A DNA stretch of 5,150 bases from Actinomycetales bacterium. Lineage in GTDB: Bacteria > Actinomycetota > Actinomycetes > Actinomycetales > BWSM-131. The notes beneath the pieces are model-generated. The model saw only the letters and a program-made list of their open reading frames with translations. It was not told the DNA's origin and made no database searches. Of the stretch, positions 1 to 5,150 are shown piece by piece (position 1 is the first letter of the stretch; every line of letters starts with the position of its first letter). Made by a program: the position numbers and the translations under genes. The stretch lies in assembly GCA_030149025.1 (NCBI GenBank), contig JASBSH010000112.1, positions 1 to 5,150 of the forward strand. The letters are read 5' to 3'.

Positions 1-1119
1 GGTCTCGTCGACGATGTCGACGCCGCCCGCACGGGCGCGCTCGAGCAGCGGCGCCATCACCGCCCAGCCCCCGCGGTACCGGACCGTGGACGGCGCCACG
101 GCGGCTTGGTCGGTCACGGTGCCGTCGCGCTGGTGGTCACCCGACGCCGCCGCGCCCGCGTCGGATGTGCCGGCTGCGCCGGCTGTGCCCGGCGTGCCGG
201 CCGCGGTGGAGGTGCCAGTGCTGTAGTCGTACACGCCGCGCCCGGTCTTGCGGCCCAGCCGACCGGCGTCCACCAGGCGCTGCTGGAAGACCGTCGGCGC
301 GTAGCGGGGATCGTGGAAGGTCTGCTCCCACACCGACTTCGACACGGCGAGGTTGACGTCCTGCCCGACGAGGTCGGTCAGCTCGAACGGCCCCATCGGG
401 AACCCGCCGGCCTCTCGCAGCACCAGGTCGATCGTCGCGGGGTCGGCCACCTGCTCCTCGACGAGCCGCTGCGCCTCCCCGTAGTACGGGCGCGCGACCC
501 GGTTGACGATGAAGCCGGGCGTCGACGTGCAGGTGACCGGCGTCTTGCCCCACGCGGAGGCGAGGTCGGTCGCCCGACGCAAGGTGTCGTCGTCCGTGTC
601 CTCACCCCGGACCACCTCGACCAGGCGCATCCGCTGCGCCGGGTTGAAGAAGTGGAGCCCGACGACGCGACCGGGGTGCCGCAGGCCGGCAGCCACGGCG
701 GTCACGGACAGGGACGAGGTGTTGGTGGCAAGCAGGCAGTCCGGGGCGACGACCTGTTCGAGGGCGGCGAAGAGCTCACGCTTGGTCGCGAGGTCCTCGC
801 GGATCGCCTCGACCACCAGGGCCGCGGGCGCCAGGTCGGCGAGGGAGTCGGCCGTCTTCAGCCGACCGGCGATCTGCGCCGCCTGGTTCTCCGCCAGCCG
901 GCCCTTGCTGACGTCCCTGTCCAGGCGGGCGACCATGGCGTCGTGCGCCTTCGCGGCCGCCCCGGCGACCGCGTCGAGAAGGAGCACCGGATGCCCTGCC
1001 CGCGCAGCGACCTCGGCGATACCCGCGCCCATCGTTCCCGCGCCGACCACGGCAACCGTCGCGGACGCCGCAAGTGGCGCCGCGGCGTCCGCGTCGGAGC
1101 GCGAGGCCGCGTCAGTCAC
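1..1119 (-). CDS. paaH: 3-hydroxyacyl-CoA dehydrogenase PaaH (PaaC-type), C-terminus beyond window
   Basis: NAD-dependent cytosolic enzyme that oxidises a 3-hydroxyacyl-CoA (3-hydroxyadipyl-CoA in phenylacetate catabolism) to the 3-oxoacyl-CoA. The reading frame is open for all 373 visible codons and leaves the left edge without a stop. Visible motifs: Rossmann nucleotide-binding GAGTMG at residues 26-31; TNTSSL at 132-137 with the likely active-site Ser135; HFFNP with catalytic His156 and partner Glu168, 12 residues apart as in this family; TPGFIVNR with Asn206; and the end of the first helical domain, GRKTGRGVYDY, at about 289-299. A second module starts near residue 345, after an Ala/Gly/Thr-rich linker (about 300-343). 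PaaH proteins are usually about 480-510 residues, so over 100 are missing. The GTG start is chosen because a GGGAGG ribosome-binding site lies just upstream and the Rossmann strand follows at the expected distance. Divergent from paaN. A general 3-hydroxybutyryl-CoA dehydrogenase is the alternative; the second module and the paaN neighbour favour PaaH. Confidence 0.9.
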   Translation of the reverse strand, partial: MTDAASRSDADAAAPLAASATVAVVGAGTMGAGIAEVAARAGHPVLLLDAVAGAAAKAHDAMVARLDRDVSKGRLAENQAAQIAGRLKTADSLADLAPAALVVEAIREDLATKRELFAALEQVVAPDCLLATNTSSLSVTAVAAGLRHPGRVVGLHFFNPAQRMRLVEVVRGEDTDDDTLRRATDLASAWGKTPVTCTSTPGFIVNRVARPYYGEAQRLVEEQVADPATIDLVLREAGGFPMGPFELTDLVGQDVNLAVSKSVWEQTFHDPRYAPTVFQQRLVDAGRLGRKTGRGVYDYSTGTSTAAGTPGTAGAAGTSDAGAAASGDHQRDGTVTDQAAVAPSTVRYRGGWAVMAPLLERARAGGVDIVDET

Positions 1120-1237
1120 CGCACCTCCCGAAGGACATTTCACCTTTCCGCCGAATCGGGTCGATGGTGTCACATCCAACAGGCTCCGAGCCAGCCGCGG
1201 GGCTGTTCCGGTGCGAATCGTGTGGCATCGTGAGGCC
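1120..1237. promoter_or_regulatory. Divergent paaH-paaN promoter region
   Basis: These 118 bp separate two divergent genes and must hold both promoters unless transcription starts inside a gene. The region contains no TA dinucleotide, so no canonical actinobacterial TANNNT -10 box exists on either strand. A weak candidate for paaN is TGGCAT (1223-1228), nine bases before the ATG and two bases after CGAATCG (1214-1220); the aminotransferase promoter has the same arrangement. A second CGAATCG is at 1152-1158. No clear palindromic operator for a TetR- or GntR-type Paa regulator could be made out; GATG-N6-CATC (1173-1186) is the best but very short. Confidence 0.5.
1124..1129 (-). promoter_or_regulatory. 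Shine-Dalgarno site for paaH
   Basis: On the minus strand GGGAGG ends four bases before the GTG at 1119-1117. An ATG slightly further upstream on the same strand (complement of 1136-1138) is in another frame and meets TGA after eight codons, so this site supports the GTG as the start. Confidence 0.6.
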
Positions 1238-2965
1238 ATGACGACGACGTCACCCACCGCTCAGTCCGCTCAGAACAGCAGCGTCCCGCCGAGGTTGTCC
1301 GAACTGGTCGACCGCCACCGCGAGGTCATCGACCAGGCGGTCGCTGCCATCGGCAGCCGCGAGTTCTACTCGCGCTACCCCGAGTCGCCGTCCCCTCGGG
1401 TCTACGGCGAGGACGCCGCGCGGGCCGGTGAGGCTGCCTACTCGGCGCACCTCGGGAAGCGGTACGAGGCGCTCGCGGACCAGCCCGCGCCGGCCGGTTG
1501 GGTCGGGTCCGAGGTCTCGCCGTACGGGCCGGAGCTCGGCATCACCTACCCGCACTACGGCGAGGGCGACCTCGACGAGCTGCTGGCCGCCGTCCGTGCC
1601 GCCGTGCCGGCCTGGCGGGACGCCGGCGCGCAGGCTCGTGCCGCGATGTGCGTCGAGATCATCGACCGGATCAACGCCCGATCGTTCGAGATGGCGCACT
1701 CGGTGATGCACACGACCGGGCAGGCGTTCGTCATGGCCTTCCAGGCCGCGGGCCCGCACGCCCAGGACCGGGCGCTGGAAGCCGTCGCCTACGCCCTCGT
1801 CGAGCAGCGCCGGGTGCCGGAGCAGGTCGTGTGGTCCAAGCCCGGCAAGGGCGAGCCGCTGACCATGACGAAGAGGTTCCACATCGTGCCGCGCGGGATC
1901 GGCCTGGTCATCGGCTGCAACACCTTCCCGACCTGGAACTCCTACCCGGGCCTGTTCGCCTCGCTGGCCACCGGCAACGGTGTCGTGGTGAAGCCGCACC
2001 CGCGTGCGGTGCTGCCCCTGGCGATCACCGTCGAGATCGCGCGAGAGGTGCTGCGCGAGAACGGGTTCGACCCGAACCTCGTCGTGCTGGCGGCTGAGGA
2101 GGACGGCGAGGGGCTGGCCAAGCCGCTCGCCCTGCGGCCAGAGATCGGGATCATCGACTACACCGGCGGCCCGACGTTCGGGACCTGGCTGGAGCGAAAC
2201 GCCCACCAGGCGGTCGTCTACACCGAGAAGGCCGGCCTCAACACGGTCGTCGTCGACTCGACCGACAACCTCAAGGGCCTGACCAGCAACCTGGCGTTCT
2301 CGTTCTCGCTGTACTCGGGGCAGATGTGCACGGCGCCGCAGAACGTGTACGTGCCGCGGGGCGGTGTGGACACCGACCAGGGCCACCTGTCGTTCGACGA
2401 GTTCGCCGAAGCGCTCGCCACCGCCGTGCAGAAGCTCACCGGGGACGACGCCAAGGCCGTCGGCATCCTCGGCGCGGCCGTCAACCGGGACATCGTGTCG
2501 CGCGCGGACGGCGCCGGCTCGCTCGGGCGTGCCGTCCTGCCGTCGCGTTCGGTCACCCACCCGGACTTCCCCGACGCGACGGTGCGGACGCCGGCTCTGG
2601 TGGCCGTGGACGCCTCCGACGAGGCGTACCTGTCGGAGTGCTTCGGCCCGGTCGCGTTCCTCATCGCGACCGACTCGACCGCCGAGTCGCTGAAGCGGTT
2701 CGTCGAGACGGTTCGTGAGCACGGGGCGATGACGGCATCGGTGTACTCGAGCGACGAGTCGGTGCTGGACGCCGCCGAGCAGGCGGCGATGGACGCCGGC
2801 GTCGCGCTGTCGATGAACCTCACCGGTGGAGTGTTCGTGAACCAGTCGGCTGCGTTCAGCGACTTCCACGGCACGGGTGCGAACCCGGCGGCCAACGCGA
2901 CGCTCACCGACGGGCACTACGTGTCCGGGCGGTTCCGCGTCGTGCAGTCGCGCCGTCACGCATAA
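1238..2965 (+). CDS. paaN: Phenylacetic acid degradation protein PaaN (aldehyde dehydrogenase)
   Basis: 575-residue cytosolic aldehyde dehydrogenase family protein. In the phenylacetyl-CoA pathway this activity oxidises the reactive ring-cleavage semialdehyde (3-oxo-5,6-dehydrosuberyl-CoA semialdehyde) to the acid. Catalytic residues are visible: nucleophile Cys364 in SGQMCTAPQ, general base Glu330 in YTEKAGLN (34 residues apart, the usual spacing), and Glu467 in ECFGPV. The segment GCNTFPTWNSYPG (226-238) replaces the common PWNFP box, with Asn228 or Asn234 as the possible oxyanion residue. The N-terminal 110 residues or so precede the core and are typical of PaaN. There is no C-terminal MaoC-type hydratase domain, unlike E. 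coli PaaZ, so ring hydrolysis would need a separate enzyme, likely elsewhere. The ATG at 1238 is favoured: the frame stays open upstream only by chance overlap with paaH. Its ribosome-binding site is weak (GAGG two bases before ATG), so a leaderless mRNA is possible. Confidence 0.92.
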   Translation: MTTTSPTAQSAQNSSVPPRLSELVDRHREVIDQAVAAIGSREFYSRYPESPSPRVYGEDAARAGEAAYSAHLGKRYEALADQPAPAGWVGSEVSPYGPELGITYPHYGEGDLDELLAAVRAAVPAWRDAGAQARAAMCVEIIDRINARSFEMAHSVMHTTGQAFVMAFQAAGPHAQDRALEAVAYALVEQRRVPEQVVWSKPGKGEPLTMTKRFHIVPRGIGLVIGCNTFPTWNSYPGLFASLATGNGVVVKPHPRAVLPLAITVEIAREVLRENGFDPNLVVLAAEEDGEGLAKPLALRPEIGIIDYTGGPTFGTWLERNAHQAVVYTEKAGLNTVVVDSTDNLKGLTSNLAFSFSLYSGQMCTAPQNVYVPRGGVDTDQGHLSFDEFAEALATAVQKLTGDDAKAVGILGAAVNRDIVSRADGAGSLGRAVLPSRSVTHPDFPDATVRTPALVAVDASDEAYLSECFGPVAFLIATDSTAESLKRFVETVREHGAMTASVYSSDESVLDAAEQAAMDAGVALSMNLTGGVFVNQSAAFSDFHGTGANPAANATLTDGHYVSGRFRVVQSRRHA

Positions 2966-2994
2966 CCCGCTCTCCAAGAGCGCCACCCCTAGAG

Positions 2995-3079
2995 CGCCGC
3001 AGAGTGCCGCCTCGGCGTTCCTAATGCCGCGGTGGCACTCAGTGGCATGGGTTGAATGCCGCAGAGGCACTCGGTGGCA
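2995..3079 (+). repeat. Three direct copies of a ~30-bp intergenic repeat (left array)
   Basis: Copies lie at 2995-3017 (degenerate), 3025-3047 and 3057-3079, with start-to-start spacing of 30 and 32 bp. The two good copies carry the perfect interrupted palindrome TGCC-N5-GGCA followed by CTC and, after a few bases, TGGC. The same unit recurs in the same orientation at 3708-3760, on the other side of the small membrane-protein gene. The 27-bp stretches 3014-3040 and 3727-3753 match at 25 of 27 positions. This is a dispersed intergenic element; its function is not evident. Confidence 0.75.
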
Positions 3080-3085
3080 GTGCCT
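3065..3085. other. 7-bp perfect hairpin downstream of paaN
   Basis: AGGCACT (3065-3071) and AGTGCCT (3079-3085) are perfect inverted repeats around a 7-base loop. The hairpin overlaps the last copy of the left repeat array. It starts about 100 bases past the paaN stop and has no following T-run, so it is at best a weak terminator or a by-product of the repeat. Confidence 0.4.
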
Positions 3086-3110
3086 GCCTCATCGTCGGCG
3101 CCTCCCACCC

Positions 3111-3174
3111 CGACCTGTGCGACGTCTCGGTGCCGACACGCCGACGTGTCGGCGCTGGAAGGTCGCACAGGTCG
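3111..3174 (+). terminator. Long concentric stem-loop, candidate paaN terminator or structured RNA
   Basis: CGACCTGTGCGAC (3111-3123) is perfectly inverted at 3162-3174. Inside it, GCCGACACG (3132-3140) is perfectly inverted at 3145-3153. Both share the centre 3142.5, so the element is one 30-position stem with a 4-base loop. On the plus-strand RNA there are 25 Watson-Crick pairs, three G-U wobbles (3127/3158, 3129/3156, 3131/3154) and two mismatches (3124/3161, 3126/3159). On the minus strand those wobbles become A-C mismatches and only one mismatch becomes G-U, so the fold suits plus-strand transcription better. A short GGTTT follows at 3176-3180. The position between the convergent ends of paaN and the membrane-protein gene fits a terminator, but the T-run is poor; an intergenic palindromic repeat is the alternative. 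Confidence 0.55.
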
Positions 3175-3194
3175 CGGTTTCGGCTATGGCGGGT

Positions 3195-3215
3195 GGCTGA
3201 GTCGGCTCGTCAGCC
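3195..3215 (-). terminator. Small hairpin just after the membrane-protein gene
   Basis: GGCTGA (3195-3200) and TCAGCC (3210-3215) form a 6-bp stem with a 9-base loop. It begins 11 bases beyond the stop codon of the minus-strand gene, where a terminator would sit. No T-run follows on the minus strand, so the call is tentative. Confidence 0.3.
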
Positions 3216-3226
3216 GGGCGCCGCGT

Positions 3227-3616
3227 TCAGTCCTTGCCGTCGGGAATGATCAGGTTGAGCACCATGCTCACGAAGGTGACGACGACGGCGCCGAGGATCG
3301 CCGTCCAGACGAAGTCCTGGATGTGGAACGTCAGCGGTGTCGCCTCGGAGACCCACGACGTGAGCTGCAGCATGAACGCGTTCACCACGAAGGTGAACAG
3401 TCCGAGAGTGATGACGTAGAACGGCAGGGTCAGCAGCTTCACGATCGGCTTGATGATCGCGTTGATGATCCCGAAGATGGCGCCGATCACGACGTAGGTG
3501 AGGATCCGGGAGCCGACATCGCTGCCCGGCCCGCGAACCGTCATGCCCTGGACGACGAGCGTCGCGACCCAGATCGCCACCGCGTTCACGAGCACTTTGA
3601 CCAGGAACGCCTTCAT
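3227..3616 (-). CDS. Phage holin family protein (YvlD / superfamily IV-type membrane protein)
   Basis: 129-residue integral membrane protein with four hydrophobic segments at about residues 4-23, 38-55, 61-86 and 102-124. The segment 52-85 (NAIIKPIVKLLTLPFYVITL and onward, with Asn79 in VVNAF) is the hallmark of the YvlD family (Pfam PF04020), often labelled 'phage holin family'. Most members are chromosomal housekeeping membrane proteins of unclear role; despite the name, lytic activity is not implied, and no phage gene is nearby. The ATG at 3616 is supported by a GAGAGG Shine-Dalgarno site (3630-3625) eight bases upstream. The protein ends in a short charged tail, PDGKD. It is divergent from the HisC-family gene and convergent with paaN, so probably monocistronic. 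Direct copies of a 30-bp repeat lie on both sides of it. Confidence 0.88.
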   Translation of the reverse strand: MKAFLVKVLVNAVAIWVATLVVQGMTVRGPGSDVGSRILTYVVIGAIFGIINAIIKPIVKLLTLPFYVITLGLFTFVVNAFMLQLTSWVSEATPLTFHIQDFVWTAILGAVVVTFVSMVLNLIIPDGKD

Positions 3617-3707
3617 GGCGGGAGCCTCTCACGAGTAGGAGCCTGCGCATCCCTACTGCGCGTAGACGGAAGGGCCGTCACTGCGGAAGGTCGCGGCATC
3701 CGACCGG

Positions 3708-3760
3708 TGCCACTGAGGCACTCCATGGCGTTCCTGTTGCCGCGGTGGCACTCCGCGGCG
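3708..3760 (+). repeat. Two direct copies of the ~30-bp intergenic repeat (right array)
   Basis: Copies at 3708-3730 and 3738-3760, starts 30 bp apart, each hold TGCC-N5-GGCA then CTC and TGGC or CGGC. Together with 3025-3047 and 3057-3079, all four good copies keep both TGCC and GGCA arms intact, while the five bases between vary (GCGGT, GCAGA, ACTGA, GCGGT). Here the copies lie in the divergent promoter space, about 90-145 bp upstream of the membrane-protein start and 45-100 bp upstream of the aminotransferase start, so an operator role is possible but untested. Confidence 0.72.
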
Positions 3761-3792
3761 TTCGTGGCCGAGGCCGTGCCGCTCGAATCGCG

Positions 3793-3798
3793 TAATGT
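3793..3798 (+). promoter_or_regulatory. -10 box of a leaderless promoter for the HisC-family gene
   Basis: TAATGT fits the actinobacterial -10 consensus TANNNT. It lies eight bases before the ATG at 3807, so transcription would begin at or next to the start codon. The absence of any Shine-Dalgarno sequence agrees with a leaderless mRNA. No convincing -35 box is visible; CGAATCG sits at 3784-3790. This also argues against the in-frame ATG at 3795, which lies inside the -10 box. Confidence 0.5.
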
Positions 3799-3806
3799 GC
3801 GCCAGC

Positions 3807-4895
3807 ATGAGCGACCTGTCCCCGCGGATCCGGGCGGCACTCCAGTCCATCCCCTCGTACAAGCCCGGTAGGCCGCCTGCCGCCCGCGAGGGCGTGACGA
3901 GCTACAAGATCTCGAGCAACGAGAACCCCTACCCGCCGCTGCCGAGCGTCCTGCAGGTCGTCGAGGACGCCGCCACGCACCTCAACCGGTACCCGGACAT
4001 GTTCGCGACGGGGCTGGTGAACGCGATCGCCGCCCACCTCGGTGTCCCAGCGGAACACGTCGCGACCGGCACCGGGAGCGTCGGCGTGCTCGGCCAGATC
4101 GTGCAGGCGACCTGCGGCGAGGGCGACGAGGTCGTGTATGCCTGGCGGTCGTTCGAGGCCTACCCGATCGTCGTGGGGATCTGCGGGGCACGCGCCGTCC
4201 AGGTGCCGCTGACGCCGGACGCCCGCCACGACCTGGACGCGATGGCCGCCGCCATCACCGACCGCACCAGGCTCGTCCTGGTATGCACCCCGAACAACCC
4301 GACCGGCCCGGCGGTGCATGCCGACGAGCTGGAGGCGTTCCTGGACAAGGTCCCGTCCGACGTCCTCGTCGTCATCGACGAGGCGTACTGCGAGTTCGTG
4401 CGCGATCCGAAGACGGCCGACCCCCTCACCGCCTACCGGAACCGGCCCAACGTGGCTGTTCTCCGCACGTTCTCGAAGGCCTATGGCTTGGCAGGGCTGC
4501 GCGTCGGGTACGCCGTCGCCCACCCGGACGTCGCAGACGCGCTCCGCAAGACAGCCGTCCCGTTCGGCGTCTCCGGGCTCGCGCAGGAGGCCGCCATCGC
4601 GTCACTCAAGGCCGAGCGCGAGCTGCTGGAACGGGTCGACGCCCTCGTGGCCGAGCGCGACCGGGTCCTGGCGGCGCTGCGCGACCAGGGCTGGGACGTC
4701 CCCGACAGCCAGGCGAACTTCGTCTGGCTCGCCCTCGGCGACCGCACCGACGAGTTCGCTGCGGCCTGCGAGGAGGCCGGGATCTCGGTGCGGCCGTTCA
4801 GTGGGGACGGCGCTCGCTGCACGGTCGCCGAGACCGAGGCGAACGACCGCCTGATCGAGGTCTGTGGGCGGTTCCGGCAGGGCCCGACCTCGTAG
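3807..4895 (+). CDS. hisC: Histidinol-phosphate transaminase family protein (HisC), Pat/HisC2 aromatic-aminotransferase-like
   Basis: 362-residue cytosolic PLP-dependent fold-type I aminotransferase of the HisC family, full length for the family (about 350-370). Visible elements: SSNENPYPP near the N-terminus; the cofactor-binding GTGSVGVL loop; CTPNNPTG; the aspartate of VVIDEAY that contacts the pyridine ring; the PLP lysine Lys224 in TFSKAYGLAG with Arg232 just after; and C-terminal Arg337 in GDGARCTVA for the substrate carboxylate. WRSFEAYP and FSKAYGLAGLRVGYAVAHPDV resemble the actinobacterial Pat/HisC2 branch, as I recall it for M. tuberculosis Pat, more than the HisC of histidine operons. 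It may therefore transaminate phenylalanine, tyrosine or tryptophan with their keto acids, with histidinol phosphate as a possible alternative. No other his gene is in the window. The start at 3807 is preferred to 3795 because of the TAATGT box. It probably forms a single-gene unit. Confidence 0.85.
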   Translation: MSDLSPRIRAALQSIPSYKPGRPPAAREGVTSYKISSNENPYPPLPSVLQVVEDAATHLNRYPDMFATGLVNAIAAHLGVPAEHVATGTGSVGVLGQIVQATCGEGDEVVYAWRSFEAYPIVVGICGARAVQVPLTPDARHDLDAMAAAITDRTRLVLVCTPNNPTGPAVHADELEAFLDKVPSDVLVVIDEAYCEFVRDPKTADPLTAYRNRPNVAVLRTFSKAYGLAGLRVGYAVAHPDVADALRKTAVPFGVSGLAQEAAIASLKAERELLERVDALVAERDRVLAALRDQGWDVPDSQANFVWLALGDRTDEFAAACEEAGISVRPFSGDGARCTVAETEANDRLIEVCGRFRQGPTS

Positions 4896-4918
4896 CGCAA
4901 CCACTCTCTCCGGCGCCG

Positions 4919-4988
4919 TGACTGCCCAGGTGGGCGATGACTGCCCAGGTGGCGATTTTCCGCGGCCGCACCGCCACCTGGGCAGTCA
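4919..4988. repeat. 17-bp perfect stem-loop with a duplicated left arm, downstream of hisC
   Basis: TGACTGCCCAGGTGGGCGA (4919-4937) is followed directly by TGACTGCCCAGGTGGCGA (4938-4955), identical but for one extra G. After a 17-base loop containing ATTTTCC and GCGGCCGC comes CGCCACCTGGGCAGTCA (4972-4988), a perfect 17-bp inverse of 4938-4954. Either left arm can pair with the single right arm: 17 bp for the near one, about 15 bp for the far one. It starts 24 bases past the hisC stop, so it may act as a terminator or mRNA 3'-end structure, but no T-run follows on either strand. It may be one copy of a dispersed intergenic element. Confidence 0.7.
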
Positions 4989-5020
4989 AGGACGATGCGG
5001 GTCCGGCAACTCGGGGCGCG

Positions 5021-5150
5021 GTGCTCTGAGCTGAGCCGCCATGCTCTGAGCGGCCATGCTCTGAGCGGCCATGCTCTGAGCGGCCATGCTCTGAGCGGCC
5101 ATGCTCTGAGCGGCCATGCTCTGAGCCGCCATGCTCTGAGCCGCCATGCT
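5021..5150. repeat. Tandem array of a 15-bp unit, running off the right edge
   Basis: Seven full 15-bp units span 5041-5145. Units 1-5 (5041-5115) are identical, ATGCTCTGAGCGGCC; units 6 and 7 (5116-5145) read ATGCTCTGAGCCGCC. An eighth begins at 5146. A leading 20-bp unit (5021-5040) starts GTGCT, has CTGAG duplicated and ends in CCGCC. There are no spacers. Since 15 is a multiple of three, some frames stay open on both strands. Minus strand: a repeating Ala-Ala-Gln-Ser-Met, ending at TGA 4988-4986. Plus strand: from ATG 4995, a repeating Ala-Leu-Ser-Gly-His. The array could be a gene end or an intergenic minisatellite; it cannot be decided from this window. Confidence 0.9.

Noticed and set aside
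106..1233. 375-codon plus-strand open frame opposite paaH
   Set aside because: Low-complexity Arg/Gly/Val/His-rich translation; the minus strand carries all the PaaH catalytic motifs.
503..1237. Upstream extension of the paaN frame to an ATG at 503
   Set aside because: It would run antisense through most of paaH. The PaaN homology begins after 1238, and the extension is Arg/Ala/Ser-rich shadow sequence of a GC-rich gene.
1250..3070. 606-codon minus-strand open frame opposite paaN
   Set aside because: Long antisense frames are expected in high-GC genes. The translation is Arg/Gly/Val/His-rich with no recognisable domain, and it lies opposite a well-supported paaN.
3227..3616. Prophage or lysis gene
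   Set aside because: The 'holin' label reflects a family name. No endolysin, integrase, att site or other phage gene is nearby, and the protein matches the chromosomal YvlD type.
3795..3806. Alternative ATG at 3795 for the HisC-family gene
   Set aside because: It adds only MCAS, has no ribosome-binding site and lies within the TAATGT box that best explains a start at 3807.
3056..3871. 271-codon plus-strand open frame across the membrane-protein gene
   Set aside because: It starts in intergenic repeats, crosses the hairpin, is rich in His/Asp/Arg and overlaps the start of the aminotransferase. The minus-strand PF04020-type protein explains the region.
3678..4523. 281-codon minus-strand open frame opposite the aminotransferase
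   Set aside because: Shadow of the HisC-family gene, with no domain of its own.
4962..4969. GCGGCCGC palindrome as an operator
   Set aside because: An 8-bp GC-only palindrome is common by chance at this base composition; it only forms part of the stem-loop's loop.
5021..5150. CRISPR array
   Set aside because: The 15-bp units follow each other without spacers and are too short; this is a simple tandem repeat.

Overview
The window comes from a very GC-rich bacterium. GC-ending codons predominate, one gene starts with GTG, one looks leaderless, and the four proteins resemble actinobacterial families. I infer an actinobacterium, probably Micrococcales (Cellulomonas-like), but nothing here fixes the genus.

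Layout, left to right. (1) Positions 1-1119, minus strand: the N-terminal 373 residues of a PaaH-type 3-hydroxyacyl-CoA dehydrogenase, which runs off the left edge. (2) 1120-1237: a short divergent promoter region. (3) 1238-2965, plus strand: paaN, a stand-alone aldehyde dehydrogenase of phenylacetate catabolism. (4) 2966-3226: a space between convergent genes with degenerate copies of a roughly 30-bp repeat, a small hairpin and a long concentric stem-loop. (5) 3227-3616, minus strand: a small four-helix membrane protein of the YvlD / 'phage holin family' type. (6) 3617-3806: a divergent space with two more copies of the 30-bp repeat and a likely leaderless promoter. (7) 3807-4895, plus strand: a HisC-family aminotransferase that most resembles the aromatic-aminotransferase (Pat/HisC2) branch. 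(8) 4896-5150: a perfect 17-bp stem-loop with an extra copy of its left arm, then a tandem array of a 15-bp unit running off the right edge.

Function. PaaH and PaaN act in the lower part of the aerobic phenylacetyl-CoA pathway. PaaN oxidises the semialdehyde formed on ring opening, and PaaH oxidises a 3-hydroxyacyl-CoA during the following beta-oxidation. The Pat-like enzyme could in principle interconvert phenylalanine and phenylpyruvate, which lies upstream of phenylacetate, but that link rests only on proximity. The membrane protein has no evident tie to the pathway.

The coding content is ordinary. The intergenic DNA is the unusual part: three different repeat or palindrome families lie in about 700 bp of non-coding sequence. 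I see no evidence for a new defence or mobile system.
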